Assembly: GCF_900103325.1 (NCBI RefSeq)
Contig: NZ_FMXM01000016.1
Location: forward strand, 94,631 to 158,630
DNA from: Mesorhizobium qingshengii
Lineage (GTDB): Bacteria; Pseudomonadota; Alphaproteobacteria; Rhizobiales; Rhizobiaceae
Length of the DNA: 64,000 nucleotides
Reading direction: 5' to 3'
Shown here: positions 45,812 through 54,934 of the stretch, one piece after another
Position numbering within the stretch: the first letter of the stretch is position 1
Layout: the number at the start of each line of letters is the position of its first letter
The notes under the pieces: model-generated
Told to the model about the DNA's origin: nothing
The model's input: only the letters and a program-made list of their open reading frames with translations
Databases searched by the model: none
Made by a program: the position numbers and the translations under genes

Positions 45812-46735
45812 TTAGTCGAGCCCGATCAGGCGGCGGATGCGGCCGATATCGGTGCCGATGAAGGATTGCATGCCGATCGCTACCTGCTCCGGTGCCATGG
45901 CGGCAATGAAGCGGCGGAATTCGTCATCCGACAGCGCTTCGCCGGTCCAGTGGACGCGGCAGAACTCTTCCGAACCGTGGAAGTGGCCAGCCCCCGACAG
46001 CAAGTCGTCGACGTAGCGGCCGTAGATCATGCATTCGGAGAATTTGCGCGCCGAACCGACGACCTCGACCCAGCAGCGCGCATGGACCTTCTCGATCTGG
46101 CCGCACATGGCCAGCACGGTGTCGCGCCGCCACGCGATCAACGTCGAAATGTAATCGTGGGTCGATGTCCGCGACGGGTCGATGCCGAGTGCCGCCCCGG
46201 CGTTGCGCGACCAGATGCGATGCTCCTCATAACCTTCGTCCGCCAGCACGCCGTCGCGGCGGAACAGTCGCACCTTGCCGTCGTGCCAGAAGGCGCCGCA
46301 ATCGAAAGGCTTGAGGAAGGCGACGTCGGAATCGCAGAAGATCAGCACGTCTTCCCTGGCGTGTGCTGCGATGGCGATGCGACGCAACTGCTGCACGTGC
46401 CAGCCGCGCAACGGCTGGGTCTTCAGGCTGAGCCAGATGCGCCGCCGGAACAGGCTGAGCGGATCGTCGAAGGCACGCAGCCAGTGCGGCAGCAATTCGC
46501 GCTCATCGACGACGGTGCGGCGGTTGGTCTCCAACTGACGGAAAAGCGCGACGTCGCGATGTTCGACCAGGATATAGTGGTGCGCGACACATGAAACATG
46601 CCGGTCGACGGTTTCGCACAACAGGCGGCAACGCTCGAAATCCGGCGCATAGCTTGCCGTCACCACCGCCGCCGTCGGCGTCTCGCGAAGCGGGCTGGGG
46701 GTGATAGCGGCGCCTGGCACGAACCGGCTGTTCAC
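45812..46735 (-). CDS. DUF6492-like putative glycosyltransferase
   Basis: The 307-residue protein starts at GTG 46735, which overlaps the upstream wecG-like stop as GTGA. It contains TAAVVTASYAPDFERCRLLC, DVLIFCDSDVAFLKPFDCGA (a DxD-like metal site) and a C-terminal GTDIGRIRRLIG. The layout resembles DUF6492 proteins with a GT-A fold. It is third in a three-gene glycosyltransferase operon. Sugar donor is unknown. Confidence 0.62.
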   Translation of the reverse strand: MNSRFVPGAAITPSPLRETPTAAVVTASYAPDFERCRLLCETVDRHVSCVAHHYILVEHRDVALFRQLETNRRTVVDERELLPHWLRAFDDPLSLFRRRIWLSLKTQPLRGWHVQQLRRIAIAAHAREDVLIFCDSDVAFLKPFDCGAFWHDGKVRLFRRDGVLADEGYEEHRIWSRNAGAALGIDPSRTSTHDYISTLIAWRRDTVLAMCGQIEKVHARCWVEVVGSARKFSECMIYGRYVDDLLSGAGHFHGSEEFCRVHWTGEALSDDEFRRFIAAMAPEQVAIGMQSFIGTDIGRIRRLIGLD

Positions 46736-47520
46736 CTGGCACCTCCGGCAGGCGCACGCGAGAATTTCTGCCTGGCAACGCGCCACAGGAACAAGGGATT
46801 GCCGACCATGTAGCGGCGCCACAGGCGACCCGGTTCGACAGCCAACCGAAACAGCCATTCGAGGCGCAGCCGGCGCATCCACAAGGGCGCCCGTGGCACG
46901 GCACCGCTCAGGAAATCGAGCAATGCTCCGACGGCGATCGGCAGCGTGCAATGGCGTGCGTCGATGTGGCGCGCGATCCACAATTCCTGGCGCGGTACAC
47001 CCATGGCGACAAGCAGCACATCCGGTCGCAATTCTTCGATCCGATCGACTATTCCCGCCTCCTCGGCAGCCGAGAAATAGCCGTCATGGATGACCACGAA
47101 ATTGTGCTGCACGGCAATCGCCGCCAGTTTCCTGGACGCCGCTTCGGCGTTGACGCGCGTCGCACCGAGCAGCCCGACGGTCAGCGGCTTTGTCGAGGCC
47201 TGCAGGAAGGCCGGCACGAAATCGGTGCCGTTGAGATTGTCCGGAAACGGCGCGCCATAGAGCAGCTTCGCGGCGAGATCGACGCCGATGCCATCCGGCA
47301 GGATCAGGAAATCGTCGAGCGCCTGGGCAAAGACCGGGTCGGTGTAGGCAAGGTTGGCATTGTGGGCGTTGAGGAAACTGACCTTGGTGAAGCGCCGCTC
47401 GGCAATCAGGCGGTTCAGCAAGGCGATCGCATCGTCCCAACGAATGGCGAGCACCGGGATGCCGAGAATCGTCTTCAGCGTGTCGGGTCCGGACGCGGCG
47501 CGGGCGGCATGCATGTTCAT
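46732..47520 (-). CDS. WecG/TagA/CpsF family glycosyltransferase
   Basis: The 262-residue protein has the family core VSFLNAHNANLAYTDP, LPDGIGVDLAAKLL, LLVAMGVPRQELWIARH and RAPLWMRRLRLEWLFRL. These transferases add N-acetylmannosaminuronate or similar sugars to lipid-linked intermediates at the membrane. Its start overlaps the upstream stop (ATGA). Confidence 0.88.
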   Translation of the reverse strand: MNMHAARAASGPDTLKTILGIPVLAIRWDDAIALLNRLIAERRFTKVSFLNAHNANLAYTDPVFAQALDDFLILPDGIGVDLAAKLLYGAPFPDNLNGTDFVPAFLQASTKPLTVGLLGATRVNAEAASRKLAAIAVQHNFVVIHDGYFSAAEEAGIVDRIEELRPDVLLVAMGVPRQELWIARHIDARHCTLPIAVGALLDFLSGAVPRAPLWMRRLRLEWLFRLAVEPGRLWRRYMVGNPLFLWRVARQKFSRAPAGGAR

Positions 47521-48689
47521 GCAAACGCCTCCTGCCTGACAGGCGCAAGCTTTTCGAGACCGAGCCGGATGGCGGCGTCGAGCGCCTTGACCTGCCGGCG
47601 GTGGAACGTGCTGCCGTCAACGTCGCGGATGTCGGCCGCCGCGGCCTCCAGCGCCTTGGCAAAGTCGACCGGATCGTCGGTGACGACGCAATTGGCCGGA
47701 CGGTGGTCGATGCCGCGCAGCGAGCGGCTGGTGGCGACGGAAGGCAGGCCGAGCTCGAAGGTCTCGATCGTCTTCAACTGGACGCCGCTGCCGGCGGTGC
47801 TGATCAGCGGGATGACGGCGGCGCTGCGCACGAAGGCCTGCGCATCCGGCACGCGGCCGACAAATTCGACACCCGGATGCGTGGAGGTGACGCCCGATGG
47901 CATCCGGCCGGCGATGCGGATGCGGAAGCCGGGCCGCAGATGCGGCACCACCTTGCCCAGGAACCAGTCGAGGCCAATGCGGTTCGGCTGCCAGGTCCAG
48001 GTGCCGATCAGGGCTGCGTCGAAGTCGATATCGCGCACGCCTTCGTGCGCTGGCGCTTTGGCGCCGGTTACCAATGGCAGCACAGCCGAACGGTCGTCAG
48101 AGGCGACACCGAGTGCAGCGCGGTCTTCCTCGGCCAGCGTGAAGACGAAGCGCGCGCGGCGGCAGAGCCGCTCTTCCATGGTCTCGAGCAATCTCGCCTC
48201 GCGGCGAAACAGCAGGCGCTGGAAGATACTGCCCGCGGCAGCGGCGTTCTCCCGCGCCGAAAGATGCTCGACATTGTGGGCGACGAAGATCGAAGGCCGG
48301 TCACCGAACAGCTTTTCGAAGGCACCGGCGAACTGCACGGAATTCAGCACGTAGCCGTCGAAGGGACCGGCGCGTTCGATGGCGGCGAGAACATCGCTGT
48401 CAGACACCGCGCGCAATTTGACCGACGCGAAAGTGAGGCCCGAAAGCATCGCCTTGCCGACCCAGGCAAGCTTTTGCCGTGCAGAAGCATTTTCCGTGCG
48501 TACGTCGATGGCACCCAGAACCACGGTGTTTTCGGGATCGGCCGCGGCTTTTCCCGGCCAGGTGAAGCCGATGACGGTGACGCGCGCGCCGGCGCGCCGC
48601 AAGGCGGCTATGATCGCGGCATTGGCGATCTCGTAGCCCGAGGCGAGTGCGCCGTCGGGCACGATCGATGTGGCGAACAGCAGATGCAT
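47517..48689 (-). CDS. glycosyltransferase family 4-like protein
   Basis: The 390-residue GT-B protein has N-terminal MHLLFATSIVPDGALASGYE and the donor-side STAGSGVQLKTIETFELGLP motif, with the ExxE-type pattern of GT4/GT1 enzymes. ATG 48689 follows GGTGAG. First gene of the operon that continues with the WecG-like and DUF6492-like genes. Sugar and acceptor are unknown. Confidence 0.8.
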   Translation of the reverse strand: MHLLFATSIVPDGALASGYEIANAAIIAALRRAGARVTVIGFTWPGKAAADPENTVVLGAIDVRTENASARQKLAWVGKAMLSGLTFASVKLRAVSDSDVLAAIERAGPFDGYVLNSVQFAGAFEKLFGDRPSIFVAHNVEHLSARENAAAAGSIFQRLLFRREARLLETMEERLCRRARFVFTLAEEDRAALGVASDDRSAVLPLVTGAKAPAHEGVRDIDFDAALIGTWTWQPNRIGLDWFLGKVVPHLRPGFRIRIAGRMPSGVTSTHPGVEFVGRVPDAQAFVRSAAVIPLISTAGSGVQLKTIETFELGLPSVATSRSLRGIDHRPANCVVTDDPVDFAKALEAAAADIRDVDGSTFHRRQVKALDAAIRLGLEKLAPVRQEAFA

Positions 48690-48821
48690 CTCACCTATCC
48701 TGTGGTGCAGCGGGTAGCAAAGCGCGGTGAACCCTTGATTAAGCGAGCACAATCAACGGCCGAAAGCCCCTGCCTGGCGGGCTTCTCCGTGCAAGGTGAT
48801 TAACGAAACCTTATCATCGTG

Positions 48822-49859
48822 ATGCTACCAGAACCCAACTCACCATGCGGCTGGACGCGGATGATCCCTTTGCCATCGGACGGTTCGGTATCGATCGCGG
48901 GACGGTCTCCCCGGCTTGACGTGGAGGCCGTCGAAGCGGTCGTCACCTTGCCGACCTTCAAGCGCCCCGAGCAGGTCCTGGAAACGCTGGCGTCGCTGCG
49001 AGCACAGCAAACCACCAGGCGCTTTGCCGTCATCGTCGTGGAGAACGAAGCCGAGGCCCGTGCAGGCGCCAAGGCGGCGCTGCCGCTGTTCGAGCGCGGC
49101 GAGATGTCAGGTCTGGTGATCATCGCGCATGAGCGCGGCAATTGCAGCGCGTACAATGCCGGCTGGCAGACGGCGATCCTGCAATTCCCCAACTTCAGGC
49201 ATTTGCTGGTCATCGACGATGACGAGATCGCCGATCCGCAGTGGCTGGAACGGATGTGCGGGGCAGCGGAGGCGCTGGGCGCCGATATCGTCGGCGGCCC
49301 GCAGGTGCCTGTGTTTGCCGACCCCGCCCATGCGAGATGGGCCGAGCATCCGGTCTTCGCCCCTCCCTACCGGGAGACAGGACGAGTGCCGGCGCTCTAT
49401 TCATCAGGCAATCTTCTGATCGGCCGCAACGTGCTCACCGCCATGGGGCCGCCTTTTCTCGACCTGAAATTCAACTTCATGGGTGGCGGCGATTCCGATT
49501 TTCTCAGCCGGTCGGCGCAGAAGGGCTTTGTGCTGGGCTGGTGCGCCGAGGCCAAGGTGCAGGAAACCGTTCCGGCCCGGCGGGTGGAAGCCGACTGGAT
49601 CCGTGCCCGCAGCCTGCGCAACGGCGTGATCTCGACGCTGGTCGAAAAGAAGAAGCGCGCCGGCACGCCGCTGGCCAGCGCCAAGGTGTTGCTGAAGAGC
49701 CTGGCGTTGCTTGCCGCCTCGCCGTTTCGCGGCATGGCCCAGCTGGCGCGAACGGGATCGCCGGCCATCGCCATCTACCCCGTCCATGTGGCGCTGGGCC
49801 GCGTGATGGCCGAATTCGGATATGCCAATGAGCAGTACCGCCAGCCTGAGAAAAACTGA
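48822..49859 (+). CDS. family 2 glycosyltransferase
   Basis: The 345-residue GT-A enzyme has VVTLPTFKRPEQVLETLASL, HLLVIDDDEIADPQWL (DxD-type metal site) and a GGDSDFLSRSAQKGF acceptor-side motif. A GTG lies one codon before the ATG used. It overlaps the next gene by 38 bases and is divergent from the GT4 operon. Confidence 0.82.
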   Translation: MLPEPNSPCGWTRMIPLPSDGSVSIAGRSPRLDVEAVEAVVTLPTFKRPEQVLETLASLRAQQTTRRFAVIVVENEAEARAGAKAALPLFERGEMSGLVIIAHERGNCSAYNAGWQTAILQFPNFRHLLVIDDDEIADPQWLERMCGAAEALGADIVGGPQVPVFADPAHARWAEHPVFAPPYRETGRVPALYSSGNLLIGRNVLTAMGPPFLDLKFNFMGGGDSDFLSRSAQKGFVLGWCAEAKVQETVPARRVEADWIRARSLRNGVISTLVEKKKRAGTPLASAKVLLKSLALLAASPFRGMAQLARTGSPAIAIYPVHVALGRVMAEFGYANEQYRQPEKN

Positions 49860-51171
49860 GCGCGCGCCGCTCAGCGCCGCGTTCACGCGCGAAGGCGTGG
49901 CGACCGCTATCGCGGCGCTTCTGTTCACCGTCATCATGGTGTCCTTCCGGCCGTTCCAGCCGGCCGGCGCCGAACTGACCGGTCAAGGCGGCGACATCGT
50001 CAATCAGCTCGGTTTCAGCTCACTCGGTGCTGTTTCGATCTTCTCGCTGATGGCCTTCGCCGATCCGCGCATCATGCGTTCGCTGCTCAGCCCGTCCTGG
50101 ATGCTGATGCTGGGCTTCTTCTTCCTGTCGGTGGTGATGGCAACCGATCCGCCGTCGGCCATGCGCGCCGCTTCGTTCACATTGATCGGCATTTTGACGA
50201 TGGCGACGATCCTGGTGCTGCCGCGCGACGCCGAAGCTTTCTCAAAAGTCATTATCTTCACTGCCGTCGTGGTCATGGGACTGTCCTATCTCGGCCTCAT
50301 CGTCTTTCCGCACGAGGCAATGCACACGGCCGACTCACAGGAACCAGAGCATGCGGGCCTGTGGCGCGGCGTGTTCACCCACAAGAACATCGCCGGGCCG
50401 ATCATGGCCTGTTTCAGCTTCGCCGGGCTCTATCTCTACCGGCGCGGGCAGCGGTTCTGGGGCGCGGGGATCTTCTGCGCGGCGATGATCTTCATGCTGC
50501 ACACCGGCTCCAAGACGACGGCCGGCCTAGTGCCGTTCTCGATCCTGATCGTCATGTTTCCGAGCCTGGTGGGCATGCGGCTCGGCACCCCGATCCTGTT
50601 TGCGCTGGCGATCATGGCCACGGCGGTCGGCACGCTGGGGATCGTCTTCCTGGCGCCGGTGAAACAGCTGGCGGCGATCTATTTCCCCGACCTCACCTAT
50701 ACCGGCCGCACGACGCTGTGGGAGTTCGCCGGCAGTATGCTGGCGAAGAAGCCATGGACCGGTTACGGCTATGAAAGCTTCTGGGGCACGCCGCTGCTGC
50801 TCAACCAGGACCAGCCCTTCGACCGGCCCTGGGACATCCGAACCATCGTCCACGGCCATGATGGCTATCTCGACATCGCCGTGCTGATGGGCATTCCGGC
50901 ACTTTGCGTCGCGGTCTATACCTTCCTCATCGCGCCGCTGCGCGATTACATGCGCATTCCGTTGCGCAAGGAAAACATCTATCTCGGCGACTTCTTCATG
51001 ATGGTCGTACTGTTCACGGCGCTCAACGCTTTCCTCGAAAGCTTCTTCTTTCATCGCGGCGACCCGGTCTGGCTATTCTTCGTGCTCGGCGTGCTTGGCC
51101 TCAGGCAAGTGTCGCTGCGGCCTATCGCGGTGCGCAACCCCGATCGCGGGGAGCGATTTTCTCCGTCCTGA
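49822..51171 (+). CDS. Wzy/O-antigen-ligase-like polysaccharide polymerase
   Basis: The 449-residue membrane protein has about ten helices. The large periplasmic-loop pattern of Wzy/WaaL-type proteins is present: GVFTHKNIAGPIMACFSFAG, TGYGYESFWG and HGHDGYLDIAVLMGIPALCV. It probably polymerises repeat units or ligates chains. Start ATG lies inside the preceding glycosyltransferase gene, so translation is coupled. Confidence 0.8.
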   Translation: MPMSSTASLRKTERAPLSAAFTREGVATAIAALLFTVIMVSFRPFQPAGAELTGQGGDIVNQLGFSSLGAVSIFSLMAFADPRIMRSLLSPSWMLMLGFFFLSVVMATDPPSAMRAASFTLIGILTMATILVLPRDAEAFSKVIIFTAVVVMGLSYLGLIVFPHEAMHTADSQEPEHAGLWRGVFTHKNIAGPIMACFSFAGLYLYRRGQRFWGAGIFCAAMIFMLHTGSKTTAGLVPFSILIVMFPSLVGMRLGTPILFALAIMATAVGTLGIVFLAPVKQLAAIYFPDLTYTGRTTLWEFAGSMLAKKPWTGYGYESFWGTPLLLNQDQPFDRPWDIRTIVHGHDGYLDIAVLMGIPALCVAVYTFLIAPLRDYMRIPLRKENIYLGDFFMMVVLFTALNAFLESFFFHRGDPVWLFFVLGVLGLRQVSLRPIAVRNPDRGERFSPS

Positions 51172-51231
51172 CGGGGCTTCCCCACGGTTGCGCGAGCGTC
51201 TATGTGAAGGCCTTCCTTCGGAGGGGTTTCC

Positions 51232-52047
51232 ATGACGATCAGGCTTGTTCTCGCCGGCTGCGGCAATATGGGTTACGCCATGCTTGCCGGCTGGCTGAAA
51301 TCCGGCAAGCTTCATCCATCGTCGGTTTTCGTGGTCGAGCCCAATGCAGAACTACGCAATCGCGCGGCAGCGCTCGGCTGCGGCGCGGCCGCAGATGCCA
51401 GCGATATTCCAGCCGATGCCGTGCCTGATCTCGTCGTCATCGCGGTGAAGCCGCAGGTGATCCGCGACGTCACCGCCGGCTACAAACGTTTCGGCGATGG
51501 CCGCACCACCTTCGTCAGTATCGCCGCCGGCACGCCCGTCGCCACCTTCGAGGCGATCCTGGGCAACCGCGCGCCGATCGTGCGCTGCATGCCCAACACG
51601 CCCGCGGCGATCGGCAAGGGCATGATGGTGGTGTTTTCCAACAGGCTGGTTTCCGACGACACCAAGCGCTTCGTCGCCGATCTGCTTTCGGCGAGCGGGC
51701 AAGTGGCCACCATCGAAGACGAGGGCCTGATGGATGCGGTCACCGCCGTGTCGGGATCGGGGCCAGCCTACATTTTCCATTTCATCGAAGCGTTGACCGT
51801 CGCCGCCGAGAAGACCGGGCTGCCGACAGCGACCGCCAAGCTGCTTGCTATGCAGACGGTCTACGGCGCGGCCTCGCTCGCCGCCGAAAGTGGTGAGGAA
51901 CCAGGTGTCCTGCGCCAGCAGGTGACCAGCCCCAACGGAACGACGGCAGCGGCCCTTGGCGTGCTGATGGGCGAGGACCGGCTGACAAATCTGCTGACCG
52001 AAGCGGTCGAAGCGGCGCGGCTGCGGTCGATCGAACTGGGGAAATAG
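51232..52047 (+). CDS. proC: pyrroline-5-carboxylate reductase
   Basis: The 271-residue enzyme makes proline from pyrroline-5-carboxylate with NAD(P)H. Motifs: LAGCGNMGYAMLAGWL (NAD(P) site), VRCMPNTPAAIGKGM and AVSGSGPAYIFHFIEALT, the C-terminal dimer signature. ATG 51232 follows GGAGGGG. Convergent with the SAF dehydrogenase, four bases apart. Confidence 0.93.
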   Translation: MTIRLVLAGCGNMGYAMLAGWLKSGKLHPSSVFVVEPNAELRNRAAALGCGAAADASDIPADAVPDLVVIAVKPQVIRDVTAGYKRFGDGRTTFVSIAAGTPVATFEAILGNRAPIVRCMPNTPAAIGKGMMVVFSNRLVSDDTKRFVADLLSASGQVATIEDEGLMDAVTAVSGSGPAYIFHFIEALTVAAEKTGLPTATAKLLAMQTVYGAASLAAESGEEPGVLRQQVTSPNGTTAAALGVLMGEDRLTNLLTEAVEAARLRSIELGK

Positions 52048-52051
52048 AACC

Positions 52052-53368
52052 TCAGTTCGCTCCGTACAGCATCGCGTCCTGCAGCCGGCGCAGGGCGAAC
52101 AGCCTCGTCGTCTGGTCGGGCGCGGCATTGTCGGCAGTCAGCAATTCGCCTTTCCTGACCGGTTTCAGCACCGTGCCGCCCTCGAGCAGGCCGACCGGCA
52201 CGGCGCGCTGGGCGCGGGCTTCGCCGACGGTCATCGTCCAGGAGCGATAGCAGGTCTCGCCGATCGCATCGAAGGTCTCGCCGGCGGCGAGATCGCGCTT
52301 GGCGACCGCGCACACTTCGGCCACCGGCCTCGGCAGCGGCACCATGTCGGGCTTTCCGAAAAGCACGATACGGGCGGCGGTCAGCGGCACTTCCAGCGAG
52401 GTCAAATGATAGGGCCTGAAGAGGCTGTAGTAGGGTCCGTGGCCGATATGCAGATCGTCCATGCGCTCGATGATGCGCGGATGCGTCGCCTCGACGATGA
52501 CGAAGACACCGGGCGCGACGCCCTTGCCGACCGTGTAATCGACGACGCCCTTCTTCGTGAGCAGACCGCCATCCTCGCGCGGAATCAGCACCCTGGCAAG
52601 GTCGTCGCGGTCGGCCTTCGGGCCGTGCATGCCAGGCACATCAGGTACCAGGCCGGTGGCATTGGCGATGGCGCACATCTCGACCATGGTTTTCGAGCCG
52701 TCGACGAATTCGACCAGCATGCGCGGGTTCATGTTGCGGCGTAGCGCTTCCTCGCGATAGTCGTCCGGCACGGCATCGTGGTTGAGTGGATTGTTCTTGC
52801 CCTTGCCGGCCGAGACGATGGTCAGCCCAAGCGCGGAGGCGAACTCGATCAGTTCCATGCAGCTTGACGGTTCGTCGCCGGCGCCGACCGAATAGACGAC
52901 GCCAAGCCGGTCGGCCTGCTGCTTGAGATAGCAGCCGATGGTGATGTCGGCCTCGACGTTCATCATCACCAGGTGCTTGCCGTGCTCCATCGCCATCAGG
53001 TCGAAATCGGCGGCAACGCCCGGCTTGCCGGTGGCGTCGATGACGACGTCGATCAGCGGATTGGTCACCAGCATCTCGTTGGAGGTGATGGCGATCTTGC
53101 CGCTCTCGATGGCGCCGGTGACCTTCGATGCGGTGTCGGCTTCGACCGCCATGGCTTCGTCACCATAGGCAATGCGGATGGCCGCGCGCGCGGTGTGCGG
53201 GCGACGGGTCGAGACCGCGCAAACCGAAATGCCAGGCATCAGCATGCCTTGCGTGACCAGGTCGGTGCCCATCTCGCCCGAACCGATGACGCCAATGCGC
53301 ACCGGGCGGCCCTCGGCCGCACGCCTGGCGAGATCGCGGGCAAGCCCGGTCAGGGCGACATTGGTCAT
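52052..53368 (-). CDS. NAD(P)-dependent dehydrogenase with C-terminal SAF domain
   Basis: The 438-residue protein has an N-terminal Rossmann fold of homoserine-dehydrogenase type (RIGVIGSGEMGTDLVTQGML), a central catalytic domain (VYSVGAGDEPSSCMELIEFA, GKGKNNPLN) and a C-terminal SAF domain (about 350-420). Relatives act on sugar-acid or branched-polyol intermediates, and some are annotated as D-apionate/threonate-type oxidoreductases. I cannot name the substrate. ATG 53368 was chosen; the 50 codons upstream look non-coding. Confidence 0.7.
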   Translation of the reverse strand: MTNVALTGLARDLARRAAEGRPVRIGVIGSGEMGTDLVTQGMLMPGISVCAVSTRRPHTARAAIRIAYGDEAMAVEADTASKVTGAIESGKIAITSNEMLVTNPLIDVVIDATGKPGVAADFDLMAMEHGKHLVMMNVEADITIGCYLKQQADRLGVVYSVGAGDEPSSCMELIEFASALGLTIVSAGKGKNNPLNHDAVPDDYREEALRRNMNPRMLVEFVDGSKTMVEMCAIANATGLVPDVPGMHGPKADRDDLARVLIPREDGGLLTKKGVVDYTVGKGVAPGVFVIVEATHPRIIERMDDLHIGHGPYYSLFRPYHLTSLEVPLTAARIVLFGKPDMVPLPRPVAEVCAVAKRDLAAGETFDAIGETCYRSWTMTVGEARAQRAVPVGLLEGGTVLKPVRKGELLTADNAAPDQTTRLFALRRLQDAMLYGAN

Positions 53369-53542
53369 GCGGGAGCGTCCATGGTTCTTGATTTGGAGGC
53401 GGCAATAGCAGGGAATCGCCTCCTTTTGCCAACTAAACCGGCAGTCGGTGGCAATTTCTCGCCAGTCAAAGCAGGCGCAAACGCCCCTGACTGTGGGGGG
53501 CGCACGAACCCATGCCAATCGTACGATTGGTCGAGCGAGGCG

Positions 53543-54934
53543 TTACACCACTCTGAAGTAGCTGGTCATTCCCGATTTCTGGTGCTCGATGATGTGGCAG
53601 TGCAGCAGCCAGTCTCCGGGACTGTCGGCGACGAAGCCCAGGCTCACCTTCTCGTTGGGCTGGATGAGATAGGTATCGGAGATCAATGGCTGAACCGGGC
53701 GCGTCGAGGACGACAGCACCTTGAAGCTAATGCCGTGCAAGTGCATCGGATGGGATTGCGGCGTCAGGTTCTCCATGTCGATGACATAGCTGCCTCCGAG
53801 CTTCAACTCGGCCAGTGGCGCGGTCGGATCCGATGTATCGCCTGACCACGGCACCTTGTTGATCGCCCAGAAGCTGTAGCCAAGTGAACCACAGATGCCG
53901 TCGCTCGGGATGTTTTCCGCCGTGGCGCTGAGCGCCAGGGGAATATGCTCGGCAGCGGCGAGATCCACCTCCTTCACCGGATTGACCTCCAGCGGTGCAA
54001 CGTCACGAATGTCCCGCTTGAGCGAGCTTCCAGTCGCGCGCAGGGTCGCAAGCACCTTTGGCTTGGTACCCCTGACATCTCGCAGGCTCACGATAGCCCC
54101 CTCGTCGTCGGGCATGCGTATGGCGAGTTCCATGCGCTGGCCGGGCCCAAGCAGCAAGGCATCGGGTGAAAAACGCTGCGGCACCGGATTGCCGTCCAGC
54201 GCAATGACTGTCGCCTCAGCGCCGTCGACGCGAAAGGCATAGATCCTCGTGACGTCGGTGATGGCGACCCGCAGCCGCACCAGGCCGCCAGCCAGCGCGT
54301 CATATTGCGGCTGATCGAGCCAGTTGGCGGTACGCACCGTGCCGTATGTGCCGGTTCTCGCGGCATCGCGCGGCCGGAACTGCTCGATGAACTGGCCGTC
54401 GTCGCCGAGACGCCAGTCGCGCAGATTGAGGACCACCTCGGAATCGAATTTCGGATCGCCCGGATGCTCGACCACGATCACGCCTGTAAGGCCGCGACCG
54501 ATCTGGGTCAGCGTGTTGCAGTGCGGGTGGTACCAGAAGGTGCCAGCGTCGGGCGGCGTGAACGCATAGTCGAAATGATCGCCGGTGTAGACGTAAGGCT
54601 GGACCAGGAACGGAACGCCGTCCATCTTGTTTGGTACGCGAATACCGTGCCAGTGGATCGTCGTCGGATCGTCAATCGCGTTGACAAGGCGCGCGGCGAA
54701 GGGCTCGCCTTTTCTCATCCTGAGCACAGGGGGCATTCCGGCGTCGCCATAGGTCAGCACGTCCCTGGTCTGGCCGACATCCATCAGCTTCGCCTGGATC
54801 TTCGCTGTCCGCAGCATAACCGGCTCAGGGCCGGCGGCAGCCCAGCCGCCAAACTTCATTGCCGAGAGCCCGATCCCACTCGCTCCGGCGACCGCGGCAG
54901 TTTTCAAAAGTCCGCGGCGCGTGAGTACGGTCAT
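53543..54934 (-). CDS. Tat-exported multicopper oxidase
   Basis: The 463-residue enzyme has a Tat signal (TRRGLLKTAAV, twin Arg at 6-7) and the four copper motifs: HWHG, HPHC, HPMHLHG and HCHIIEH. The final Met-rich axial ligand region is SGMTSYFRVV. Such periplasmic laccase-like oxidases take part in copper tolerance or phenol oxidation. No copper regulator is adjacent. Typical length. Confidence 0.88.
   Translation of the reverse strand: MTVLTRRGLLKTAAVAGASGIGLSAMKFGGWAAAGPEPVMLRTAKIQAKLMDVGQTRDVLTYGDAGMPPVLRMRKGEPFAARLVNAIDDPTTIHWHGIRVPNKMDGVPFLVQPYVYTGDHFDYAFTPPDAGTFWYHPHCNTLTQIGRGLTGVIVVEHPGDPKFDSEVVLNLRDWRLGDDGQFIEQFRPRDAARTGTYGTVRTANWLDQPQYDALAGGLVRLRVAITDVTRIYAFRVDGAEATVIALDGNPVPQRFSPDALLLGPGQRMELAIRMPDDEGAIVSLRDVRGTKPKVLATLRATGSSLKRDIRDVAPLEVNPVKEVDLAAAEHIPLALSATAENIPSDGICGSLGYSFWAINKVPWSGDTSDPTAPLAELKLGGSYVIDMENLTPQSHPMHLHGISFKVLSSSTRPVQPLISDTYLIQPNEKVSLGFVADSPGDWLLHCHIIEHQKSGMTSYFRVV

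Noticed and set aside
53543..54934. Nitrite reductase (copper type)
   Set aside because: All four multicopper-oxidase motifs, including the HCH tripeptide HCHIIEH, are present, giving laccase-like rather than NirK architecture.
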